Origin: an uncultured Alphaproteobacteria bacterium
Lineage (GTDB): Bacteria; Pseudomonadota; Alphaproteobacteria; HIMB59; GCA-002718135
NCBI GenBank assembly: GCA_902618015.1
Contig: CACMYX010000001.1
Location: 1 to 64,000, forward strand
Reading direction: 5' to 3'
Length of the DNA: 64,000 nt
The stretch's first letter is position 1, and every line of letters starts with the position of its first letter. Below are positions 46,591 to 54,638 of this stretch, in pieces. The notes beneath the pieces were generated by a model that worked only from the letters and a program-made list of their open reading frames with translations, did no database searches and was not told where the DNA came from. A program made the translations under genes and the position numbers.

Positions 46591-47697
46591 ATGGCCTACC
46601 AGATAAATACTAATTATTCCGTTACCTTTGATGATGTTCTGCTCTCACCAGCGTATTCTGAGATCAAACCAAAAGACGTAGATACATCGGTTACCATTGG
46701 AAAAGTCAAATTACATATTCCCATACTCTCCGCTGCTATGGATACCGTGACAGAGAATAAAATGGCAATCAATCTCGCACTACATGGTGGTCTAGGTGTT
46801 GTTCACCGTAATATGTCAATTGATAAACAAGCAAGCGAAGTAAAAAAGGTTCATCGCTTTAAAGTTAACACTAAAAAATTTCAAAATGCTGTAATTAATT
46901 CTAATGGACAGATTGTGGTGGGCGCTGCAATTGGTGTTGAAAATAATGCGTACTTACGATTATTAGAATTATTAAAAGTTGGTGTTGATATAGTCTTTAT
47001 TGATGTTGCTCATGCACATACAAAAACAACTTTACAGTTTATTGAAAAAGCAAAAAAAGTTTTAAAGAAAACCCCACTCATAGTTGGGAACATTGCTACA
47101 AAAAAAGCTGCATCAGATTTAATTAGTGCTGGTGTAGATGCTATTAAAGTAGGTATTGGACCAGGATCAATTTGTACAACAAGGGTTGTGACTGGTGTTG
47201 GTATTCCTCAACTCTCCGCTGTAATGGAAACATTTCAAGTTGCCAAAAAATTTAAAATTCCTGTGATTGCAGATGGAGGAATAAAGACATCAGGTGATAT
47301 TGCAAAAGCTATAGCAGGCGGTGCAAGTGCATGTATGATAGGGTCTTTATTTGCTGGCACTGAGGAATCACCAGGAAAATTATTAACGATTAAAGGTAAA
47401 AAATTTAAATCCTATAGAGGTATGGGTTCAGTAGGAGCAATGCAAAAAGGGTCTTTTGATCGATACTCCCAAGAAGAAACAAAGAATGCCAAAAAATTAG
47501 TGGCAGAAGGTGTTGAAGGGATGGTTCCATATAAAGGTAAAATAGAAGATGTAGCATATCAACTTGTTGGTGGCTTAAAATCTTCCATGGGTTACACTGG
47601 TCATAAAACGATTAAGAAAATGCAAGGCAATTGTAAATTTGTGTTTATTTCTAAAGCAGGAGCCCGCGAAAGTAATGTCCACGATGTCATTATGTAA
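46591..47697 (+). CDS. guaB: Inosine-5'-monophosphate dehydrogenase lacking CBS domains
   Basis: A 368-residue IMP dehydrogenase (IMP to XMP with NAD). [24 protein letters not shown], the catalytic loop [18 protein letters not shown] with its Cys, [20 protein letters not shown], the mobile flap RYSQEE and VEGMVPYKG are all present. Bacterial GuaB is normally near 490 residues because two CBS domains follow the [12 protein letters not shown] segment; here only a short linker joins that point to the [11 protein letters not shown] strand. The C-terminus also stops early at [11 protein letters not shown] reductase was considered, but the flap and end fit IMPDH. TTG 46582 is an alternative start. 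purE follows. Confidence 0.9.
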   Translation: MAYQINTNYSVTFDDVLLSPAYSEIKPKDVDTSVTIGKVKLHIPILSAAMDTVTENKMAINLALHGGLGVVHRNMSIDKQASEVKKVHRFKVNTKKFQNAVINSNGQIVVGAAIGVENNAYLRLLELLKVGVDIVFIDVAHAHTKTTLQFIEKAKKVLKKTPLIVGNIATKKAASDLISAGVDAIKVGIGPGSICTTRVVTGVGIPQLSAVMETFQVAKKFKIPVIADGGIKTSGDIAKAIAGGASACMIGSLFAGTEESPGKLLTIKGKKFKSYRGMGSVGAMQKGSFDRYSQEETKNAKKLVAEGVEGMVPYKGKIEDVAYQLVGGLKSSMGYTGHKTIKKMQGNCKFVFISKAGARESNVHDVIM

Positions 47698-47739
47698 TAA
47701 TGTATCGAATCATCATTGAATTGATACAATAAAACAAAA

Positions 47740-48231
47740 ATGGCCTCAGCATCAACTAAACATAAGGTAGCAATTGTGATGGGAAGTAAGTCTGATTATG
47801 CTACCATGAAAAATTGTGAAAAAATTTTAAGATTACTGAAAGTTAAGTTTGAAACCAAAATTGTTTCTGCACACCGTACACCAGAGAGAATGTTTAAATT
47901 TGCCAAAGCAGCTGAAGATAATAATATTTCTGTCATTATTGCTGGTGCAGGAGGCTCTGCACATTTACCAGGAATGATTGCATCATTAACAACTATACCT
48001 GTTATCGGTGTACCAGTGGAAAGTCGTAAATTAAAGGGATTGGATAGTTTGTTATCTATAGTACAAATGCCAAAAGGTATCCCTGTTGGTAGTGTTGCAA
48101 TTGGTGAAGATGGAGCAATGAATGCTGGTTTATATGCAGCTTCCATTATTGCTCTTACGAATAAAGAAATTAAGAAAAATTTAAAAAATTATCGAACTAA
48201 ACAATCAAAAGCTGTTAAACAAAAACCATAA
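47740..48231 (+). CDS. purE: N5-carboxyaminoimidazole ribonucleotide mutase
   Basis: A 163-residue class I PurE that converts N5-CAIR to CAIR in purine synthesis. [13 protein letters not shown] near residues 12-24, [11 protein letters not shown] near 42-52 and [13 protein letters not shown] near 68-80 carry the active-site Ser, His and Arg residues. A basic C-terminal tail is added. It is followed 3 bases later by purK, its functional partner, and preceded by guaB. Confidence 0.96.
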   Translation: MASASTKHKVAIVMGSKSDYATMKNCEKILRLLKVKFETKIVSAHRTPERMFKFAKAAEDNNISVIIAGAGGSAHLPGMIASLTTIPVIGVPVESRKLKGLDSLLSIVQMPKGIPVGSVAIGEDGAMNAGLYAASIIALTNKEIKKNLKNYRTKQSKAVKQKP

Positions 48232-48234
48232 GTC

Positions 48235-49278
48235 ATGAATACACCCACACTTGGCATTATCGGTGGTGGACAATTAGGAAGTCTTTTAGCAGATGCAGCA
48301 AAAAAAATAGATATACAAACCGTTATATTAAGTGATGATCCTGATGCACCCGGGAAATACTTTGCGACTAAATTTATTTTTGGTCAGTATGATGATGATA
48401 CAACGATAAATAATTTTATTGATGCAGTTGATCTTGTTACATATGAATTTGAAAATATTCCCTTTGCAATATTAAAAAAGATAAATGAAAAGAAACAAGT
48501 TTTACCTAAACCAGAAATTAATCGACTCATTCAACACCGGGAAACAGAAAAAAAATTTCTCAATGATAATAATATAACAACAACAAAATATGTAACTGTC
48601 AAAAATGAAAAGGATTTGAGTGAAAATTTAGACTTGCTTCCTGGTTTGTTAAAAACAACAACATTAGGATACGATGGCAAAGGTCAGTATAAATTACATA
48701 CTGTAGATGATATTACGAACGAAATTGATTTTACAAAAGAATACATTTTAGAAAAGCTCATTCATCTTAAAAAAGAAATTTCAGTCGTCATTACTCGTTA
48801 TGATCAAAATAGTTATGAGATCTATGACCCTATTGAAAATGTTCATGAAGAACAAATTTTAAAATATTCAACAATACCAAGTGATATTTCTAATGATATA
48901 CGAACAAAATCGATTGAGTGGGCTAAACACGTTGTAGAAAAACTAGATTATATTGGAACGTTATGTGTAGAATTTTTTATTGATACTGATGATACTTTAT
49001 ATGCTAACGAAATTGCTCCTCGTGTTCATAATTCTGGGCATTTGACAATGAACTCACATAATATTAGTCAATTTGAAAATCATGTACGAGCAGTATGCGG
49101 CTTAGAAAAGGTTGAAACAAAAAAATTGTATAATGCCAAAATGATTAATTTAATTGGCGATGAGATATCACCGTACCGCAATAAAACATTTAAGGATAAC
49201 GAATTTTTTTATGATTATTTAAAAACAGAAATTAAACAAAAAAGAAAAATGGGTCATTTAACGATTATTGAAAAATAA
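48235..49278 (+). CDS. purK: N5-carboxyaminoimidazole ribonucleotide synthetase
   Basis: A 347-residue ATP-grasp enzyme producing N5-CAIR from AIR, bicarbonate and ATP. GIIGGGQLGSLLADAA opens the first domain; the ATP-grasp lysine loop and TTTLGYDGKGQYKL near residues 139-152 and the metal-binding NEIAPRVHNSGHLT near 260-273 are diagnostic. It is translated right after purE. The gene ends 10 bases from the convergent purC stop. Confidence 0.96.
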   Translation: MNTPTLGIIGGGQLGSLLADAAKKIDIQTVILSDDPDAPGKYFATKFIFGQYDDDTTINNFIDAVDLVTYEFENIPFAILKKINEKKQVLPKPEINRLIQHRETEKKFLNDNNITTTKYVTVKNEKDLSENLDLLPGLLKTTTLGYDGKGQYKLHTVDDITNEIDFTKEYILEKLIHLKKEISVVITRYDQNSYEIYDPIENVHEEQILKYSTIPSDISNDIRTKSIEWAKHVVEKLDYIGTLCVEFFIDTDDTLYANEIAPRVHNSGHLTMNSHNISQFENHVRAVCGLEKVETKKLYNAKMINLIGDEISPYRNKTFKDNEFFYDYLKTEIKQKRKMGHLTIIEK

Positions 49279-49288
49279 ATTATTAACT

Positions 49289-50185
49289 TTAATTAAATTG
49301 ATCAGTTAACTGCGTTACTAATTGATATTTATTGGCAACATTTACTAAATCTTCTCCTTCACGAAAAGATTGTTTATCTAATTGTTTAGTGGGATCTCCC
49401 CCAGGCCATATTCGCCAACTATCATTATCAACGACATCAGATAAAACTAACGAATTATCCGATACTTTAAAACCAAGCTCAAACTTAATATCAACTAAAT
49501 GTATAGGACCATCAATTGTCTTAATAGTTTTCCATTTGTCTTCAATAAGCTCAAAACTTGGAAGAATAATTTTATTAATAGCTATTTCTAATTCTTGATC
49601 AGACAATAATTTTTTAGTCTTCATCAAGCTTTTGCTTGTTATAGGCTGTTTGGCAGAAAATAATTCCCATTCTTCTCCAGTTTTTACTAAAGGATCCGTA
49701 AATACACCCTCTTCCCATTTTCCATCTTTTAAAAATTGTCTTCTCGCTTCACTCTCATCCATTTGAACTGGCTCTGCAACATGAGGAGGGATAACAACCG
49801 CTTGTTTATGAAATATTTCCCATACTAAGTTTTCAAATTGATGAGGATTGCTTTTATCTTTTTCAAATTGAGTGTTTCTACTTAAATAACTTCCCCATGC
49901 ATAGCGTCTAACTACAAATTCTAAAGGAAGCATATTACAGTTGTAACTTAAAAGACTGTTTGGCGAATCTTGTTCAATAAATGATGTTGCAATACCTGCC
50001 TTGCTTAGCATACTAAACACATTACTTGTTTGTTTTGTCTTTTGTATTCCAATATCTTTAATTTCCTCTTTCTTCGCTGCATCCCCACCTGTTAAAAAAT
50101 CTTTTGTTACAATTCGAATGATATTTTGATCATTTGTTTTCTCAATAATTTTTGTTTTTCCTTCAACTAAAAAAGAATTACTCAT
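49289..50185 (-). CDS. purC: Phosphoribosylaminoimidazole-succinocarboxamide synthase
   Basis: A 298-residue SAICAR synthetase (CAIR plus aspartate plus ATP). SFLVEGKTKIIE opens the protein, MLPLEFVVRRYAWGSYL is near residues 91-107, and VDIKFELGF with VLSDVVDNDSWRIWPG carries the Mg/ATP residues. The chosen ATG gives the normal N-terminus; the frame is open up to 50227. It overlaps purD by 8 bases and is the last gene of purM-purN-purF-purD-purC. It is longer than the 240-residue bacterial form and closer to the roughly 300-residue form. Confidence 0.94.
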   Translation of the reverse strand: MSNSFLVEGKTKIIEKTNDQNIIRIVTKDFLTGGDAAKKEEIKDIGIQKTKQTSNVFSMLSKAGIATSFIEQDSPNSLLSYNCNMLPLEFVVRRYAWGSYLSRNTQFEKDKSNPHQFENLVWEIFHKQAVVIPPHVAEPVQMDESEARRQFLKDGKWEEGVFTDPLVKTGEEWELFSAKQPITSKSLMKTKKLLSDQELEIAINKIILPSFELIEDKWKTIKTIDGPIHLVDIKFELGFKVSDNSLVLSDVVDNDSWRIWPGGDPTKQLDKQSFREGEDLVNVANKYQLVTQLTDQFN

Positions 50186-51455
50186 CAATATATCTCCAAC
50201 CAATATCTTTTCGATAATATCCCTCATCCCAATTAATTTGATTGATTATATTGTGAATAGTTTCTCTAATAGTTTTTAAATCCTTGCCCGTACTAGAGAT
50301 ATTTAAAACACGCCCACTATTAGAGAGCCATTTTTTTTCTTTAAGCATTGTTCCTGCATGAAATAGATAGTCATCTGTTGTTAAATTAAGATTTTCCAAA
50401 TTATTAATTGGTGTTAATTTTTTATAATCCTCAGGATAACCATGAGCAGCCATTACTACTGTCATGGCGTAATCATTTTTCCACTTAATTTTTTTTATTT
50501 CATTTAAGGTGCCTATCGCTGATGCATGAAGGAGTTCTAATAAATCTGTTTCTAATAGTGGAATAATTGCTTGTGTTTCCGGATCGCCGAAACGAACATT
50601 AATTTCGAGTAAATTTGGACCCTTATCTGTTAGAATTAATCCTGCATAAAACATTCCTTGATACTTGATGCCTTGTTCTGCAAGATGTTGAACAATAGGT
50701 TCAACAAATGTTTTGGATAATTCATTCATTTTATTTGACGAAATAGAAGGAACAGGTGTGTAAGCTCCCATACCACCAGTATTTAACCCTTTTTCTCCTT
50801 CTAAGATTTTTTTATGATCTTGTGCTGTTGTAAGTGGCAACACAAATCCGTTTTTATCAACAAGTGAAAATAGGCTTACCTCTTCACCAACTAAAAATTC
50901 TTCAATAACAACAACTGAACCAGCATCACCAAAAGAATTATCTTTAAAACATTTAATCAGTGCATCTTTTGCATCTTCCATTGTTTGACAAATAATAACT
51001 CCTTTTCCTGCTGCTAAACCATCAGCTTTAATTACAAGAGGATAGGATTGGTTTTGACAAAAATTCAAGGCTTCATCATAGTTGTCAAATACGTCATAGG
51101 CAGCTGTTGCTATATGTAATTTTTTACAAATATCTTTTGTAAACTTTTTTGATTTTTCTAGTTCAGCTCCCATTTGATCAGGACCAAAAACTAATATAGC
51201 ATTGTTCATTAAAAGGTTGGATAATCCTTTAGTTAAAGGTAGTTCTGGACCTATCACCACAAGATCAATTTTATTTTCTAGACAAAATTGAAGAATAGCA
51301 TCATGATCATCAACATCTGTGATAATTGAAGAAGCAATCTCACTGATACTATCACTTCCAGGAATACAATATAAATTAGAACAATTAGGAGATTGTTTTA
51401 TGCCATAACATAATGCGTGCTCTCTTCCACCATTACCAATGACAAGAACGTTCAT
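50178..51455 (-). CDS. purD: Phosphoribosylamine-glycine ligase
   Basis: A 425-residue ATP-grasp GAR synthetase. MNVLVIGNGGREHALCYGI opens it, then GPELPLTKGLSN near residue 75, IKADGLAAGKGVIIC near 142-156 (ATP lysine region), KGLNTGGMGAYTPVP near 226-240, and INVRFGDPETQAIIPLL near 290-306. It catalyses the second step of purine synthesis. It is fourth in the minus-strand operon, 20 bases after purF, and is translationally coupled to purC. Confidence 0.96.
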   Translation of the reverse strand: MNVLVIGNGGREHALCYGIKQSPNCSNLYCIPGSDSISEIASSIITDVDDHDAILQFCLENKIDLVVIGPELPLTKGLSNLLMNNAILVFGPDQMGAELEKSKKFTKDICKKLHIATAAYDVFDNYDEALNFCQNQSYPLVIKADGLAAGKGVIICQTMEDAKDALIKCFKDNSFGDAGSVVVIEEFLVGEEVSLFSLVDKNGFVLPLTTAQDHKKILEGEKGLNTGGMGAYTPVPSISSNKMNELSKTFVEPIVQHLAEQGIKYQGMFYAGLILTDKGPNLLEINVRFGDPETQAIIPLLETDLLELLHASAIGTLNEIKKIKWKNDYAMTVVMAAHGYPEDYKKLTPINNLENLNLTTDDYLFHAGTMLKEKKWLSNSGRVLNISSTGKDLKTIRETIHNIINQINWDEGYYRKDIGWRYIDE

Positions 51456-51475
51456 GAAAAAAAATAATTCATTAA

Positions 51476-52963
51476 TTAATTATTTGAAGCAAGACTTAAG
51501 AATGAAAGTTTTTTTAAGCTTTCGTCATTCAAGTAATCTAAAGGTCTGACTGGATACTCTCCTGTAAAATAATGATCAGTAAATTGAGGATTATCATTAT
51601 CTCTCTCATCATAACCAAGAGCTTGATACAGACCATCTAATGATAAAAATTTTAATGATTTAGCTCCAATATATTTACACATTTCCTCTAAATTTTTGTT
51701 TGCAGCTAATAATTCTTCTTGTGTCGGAGTATCAACTCCATAAAAATCAGGATATTTAATTGCAGGTGAAGCAATACGCATATGAACTTCTTTTGCACCA
51801 AAATCATAAAGCATTTTTATTATCTTAGTGGATGTTGTTCCTCGAACCAATGAGTCATCAATTAAAACAACTTTCTTTTTTTTAATAGAACTTTGGTTAG
51901 GATTTAGTTTTAACTTTACACCTAAACTTCTAATTTGCTGAGTTGGCTCAATAAATGTCCTCCCCACATAATGATTTCGTATTAATCCTAACTCAAAAGG
52001 AATACCAGACTCTTGACTAAAACCAAGCGCAGCAGGAACACCAGAGTCTGGAACTGGTACGACTACATCAGGTTTTATATCGGTTTCTTTTGCTAAGTAT
52101 GTACCTAAATTTTTTCTATATTCATAGGCGGTTTTATTTTTTAAAATACTATCTGGTCGCGAAAAATAAATATATTCAAATACACATGGTTTGATTTGTT
52201 TTTTTGGAAAAGGTCTTCTACTTTCAACTTTATTATCTTTTATAACTACAACTTCTCCATTTTCAATTTCACGGATAAATTTTGCACCTATAATGTCTAG
52301 TGCGCAAGTTTCAGAGGCAAGGATAAATGCATTTTTAAATTTACCTAAAACAAGTGGTCGAATACCTAATGGATCTCTTGCACCAATCAACGTACCATTA
52401 GCAATAATTGATAAAGCATAACCACCTTGAATTTGCATTAAAGCATCAATAATTTTATTTAAAATATCTTTCTTTTTTGAACGAGCTACAAGCTGAACAA
52501 TTGTTTCGGTATCTGATGTTGTTTGAAATATTGCACCTTCACGTACCATTTGCTCTCTTAAAAGGAGTGCATTAGTTAAATTACCATTATGAGCAATACT
52601 AATAGCTCCACCATGAAGGTCAGCATAAAAAGGTTGTATATTCCTTATTGTTTCACCGCCTGTTGTTGAATAGCGATTGTGTCCTATCGCAATTTTTCCC
52701 TTTAACTTGTCTAATGAGTGTTTCTTCGTAAAATTATCGCCAACCAATCCAAATTTTCTTTCTGAGTGATAGGAGTTGCCATCATAACTTACAATTCCAC
52801 AACCTTCTTGACCACGATGTTGCAACGCATGCAAACCAAGAGCTGTTAAGGCAGCAGCATCCTTTGTTCCACTTATTCCAAATACACCACACTCCTCATT
52901 AAATCTGGGAACATGAGATTGCCTTGCCTCGAATTTTTTTAGGAAATTTTGTCGATTTTTCAT
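51476..52963 (-). CDS. purF: Amidophosphoribosyltransferase
   Basis: A 495-residue glutamine PRPP amidotransferase, the first committed step of purine synthesis. A 24-residue leader precedes the glutaminase nucleophile C25 in NEECGVFGISG, so it is a propeptide-type PurF that is processed to expose the Cys. GHNRYSTTGG and NGNLTN lie in the glutaminase domain, and the PRPP loop is VVLIDDSLVRGTTSTKI near residues 367-383. Insertion loops before the C-terminus look normal. It follows purN by one base. Confidence 0.96.
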   Translation of the reverse strand: MKNRQNFLKKFEARQSHVPRFNEECGVFGISGTKDAAALTALGLHALQHRGQEGCGIVSYDGNSYHSERKFGLVGDNFTKKHSLDKLKGKIAIGHNRYSTTGGETIRNIQPFYADLHGGAISIAHNGNLTNALLLREQMVREGAIFQTTSDTETIVQLVARSKKKDILNKIIDALMQIQGGYALSIIANGTLIGARDPLGIRPLVLGKFKNAFILASETCALDIIGAKFIREIENGEVVVIKDNKVESRRPFPKKQIKPCVFEYIYFSRPDSILKNKTAYEYRKNLGTYLAKETDIKPDVVVPVPDSGVPAALGFSQESGIPFELGLIRNHYVGRTFIEPTQQIRSLGVKLKLNPNQSSIKKKKVVLIDDSLVRGTTSTKIIKMLYDFGAKEVHMRIASPAIKYPDFYGVDTPTQEELLAANKNLEEMCKYIGAKSLKFLSLDGLYQALGYDERDNDNPQFTDHYFTGEYPVRPLDYLNDESLKKLSFLSLASNN

Positions 52964-52964
52964 C

Positions 52965-53534
52965 TTACTGTTGTCTTGTTAAAAGTGTTTTCGCAACCAT
53001 CTGTAATGCTTTTGGATAAACCTTATGTTCTTCTATCAATATTTTTTTTGAGAGTGATTCGGTATTATCTTTCTTCAAAATCTTTACTTTTTTTTGCAAT
53101 ATAATCTTTCCAGAGTCAATTTTAGCGCTTACGTAATGAACACTACAACCAGAATAGCTCGCTTTAGCCTTTATGGCCTGATCCTGAGCATTTAAGCCTT
53201 TGAAAGCTGGAAGATAAGATGGATGAATATTGATTAATCGCGATCGCCACTGCCTGACAAATTTTGAATCTAAAACTTGCATAAAACCAGCCAAACAAAT
53301 GATATCTATATTTTTTAGATACTTCATGACTTTGTTTTCGAAATTTTTTCTTGGTATAAAATGTATGAATGGAATTTTATTTTTTTTGGCAATAGTTAAA
53401 CCTTTTGCTTTGGAATTATTAGAAACGACTAATTGAACCTCTACTAAACTTTGTTTTGTAAATGATGATTGTATTAGTGATTCTAAATTGGAACCTCTTC
53501 CCGATATGAAAATAGCAACTTGTAATTTTTTCAA
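52965..53534 (-). CDS. purN: Phosphoribosylglycinamide formyltransferase
   Basis: A 189-residue folate-dependent GAR transformylase (third step). ISGRGSNLESLI near residues 10-21 binds the substrate phosphate, LAGFMQVL near 82, the catalytic Asn-His pair is in INIHPSYLPAFKG near 102-114, and the Asp is in SGCSVHYVSAKIDSG near 130-144. It is a short but complete PurN. Its start overlaps the purM stop by 4 bases. Confidence 0.94.
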   Translation of the reverse strand: MKKLQVAIFISGRGSNLESLIQSSFTKQSLVEVQLVVSNNSKAKGLTIAKKNKIPFIHFIPRKNFENKVMKYLKNIDIICLAGFMQVLDSKFVRQWRSRLINIHPSYLPAFKGLNAQDQAIKAKASYSGCSVHYVSAKIDSGKIILQKKVKILKKDNTESLSKKILIEEHKVYPKALQMVAKTLLTRQQ

Positions 53535-54565
53535 CTAATTGTGCACCTTGATGATTTGTTAACTTCTATTTTCCCAATTTCAAAAATATCTAAATTTTCA
53601 TCTTTTATTAATTGCTCAAATTCTTTGTAATTATTTTTTGAAATAGTCATCATCAAACCTAATCCACAATTAAATGTCTTCAACATTTCTTCATCTGAAA
53701 TGTTAGCTAAACTTTGAAACCATTGGAAAATTTCTTCATTGCAAATAAATTTTTTGTCAATCCTTGCTGATAAATTTTCAGAGAGCATTCTTGGTGCATT
53801 ACCAATAATGCCTCCGCCTGTTATATGCGAAATACCATTGATAAGATTTGTTGTTAAAATTTTTTTTAAAAAAGGAAAATATAATTTTGTTGGAGCCATT
53901 AAGGCAGCTGCATTTGTTTCATAAGATGATTTAAAATCTGTTTTTCTATGTAGATCTATATTTTTGTCTTTTAAAACTTTTCGAATGAGAGAATATCCAT
54001 TTGAATGAAAGCCCGAAGATCTAATCCCATATAGAAGATCATCTTCTTTCATGACATCTCTTTTAGGTAGAATTTTTTTTCTCTCTACTGCACCAACACA
54101 AAATCCAGCAAAATCAAAATCATCTTTTTTATAAAGCCCGGGCATCTCTGCTGTTTCACCACCAATAAGAGAGCAATTATTTATCTTGCAAGCTTCAGTG
54201 ATGCTTTTCATAATTTTTAAAAAAGAATTTTTATCAATCTTGGAAGAAGCATAGTAATCTAAAAAAAATAATGGCTCTGCGCCATGGCAAAGAATATCAT
54301 TAAGGCACATACCAACGAGATCATGACCCAAACCATCTAAAATGTCAGTTTCAATCCCTAGTAATATTTTTGTCCCTATGCCATCTGTGCCAGAGACCAA
54401 TAAAGGATCTTCATATCCACAATTTTTAAGATCAAAAATACCACCAAATCCGCCAATTTTATCAAAATTTCCGTTTCTGTTTGTTGATTTGCTTAGCTCA
54501 GAAATATCTTCAACAAGGGCATCTGTATTTTCTATATCAACACCTGCTTCTTTATATGTTGTCAT
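53531..54565 (-). CDS. purM: Phosphoribosylformylglycinamidine cyclo-ligase
   Basis: A 344-residue AIR synthetase (fifth step), a PurM/PurL-fold enzyme. TYKEAGVDIENTD opens it; LVSGTDGIGTKI near residues 56-67, CLNDILCHGAEPLFFLDYYA near 87-106, GGETAEMPGLY near 137-147 and SHITGGGIIGNAPRML near 241-256 are the ATP- and substrate-binding signatures. It is the first gene of the minus-strand purine operon and is divergent from purL, with 73 bases between the two ATGs. Confidence 0.96.
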   Translation of the reverse strand: MTTYKEAGVDIENTDALVEDISELSKSTNRNGNFDKIGGFGGIFDLKNCGYEDPLLVSGTDGIGTKILLGIETDILDGLGHDLVGMCLNDILCHGAEPLFFLDYYASSKIDKNSFLKIMKSITEACKINNCSLIGGETAEMPGLYKKDDFDFAGFCVGAVERKKILPKRDVMKEDDLLYGIRSSGFHSNGYSLIRKVLKDKNIDLHRKTDFKSSYETNAAALMAPTKLYFPFLKKILTTNLINGISHITGGGIIGNAPRMLSENLSARIDKKFICNEEIFQWFQSLANISDEEMLKTFNCGLGLMMTISKNNYKEFEQLIKDENLDIFEIGKIEVNKSSRCTIS

Positions 54566-54581
54566 ATTTAATTAGTTTTAA

Positions 54582-54631
54582 ACGAATCGTTAACGAGTAA
54601 ACTATTAATATAGTAAATTAAGTTGATTCGT
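54582..54631. promoter_or_regulatory. Inverted repeat in the purM-purL divergent promoter region
   Basis: ACGAATC at 54582-54588 and its exact inverse GATTCGT at 54625-54631 bracket an AT-rich centre with a near-palindrome ACTATTAATATAGT at 54601-54614. The repeat sits almost centrally in the 73-base gap between two divergent purine operons, and each arm contains a GANTC site. It may be an operator or a methylation-sensitive control site. Confidence 0.4.
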
Positions 54632-54638
54632 ACTCATA

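Noticed and set aside
46591..47697. GMP reductase (guaC) because of the short length
   Set aside because: The [11 protein letters not shown] loop, RYSQEE flap, VEGMVPYKG and the GARESNVHD end fit IMP dehydrogenase; the shortness is due to missing CBS domains.
47701..47728. TGTATC/GATACA inverted repeat between guaB and purE as a riboswitch or terminator
   Set aside because: Only a 6-bp stem with a long loop and no T-tract; no purine riboswitch core sequence is present.
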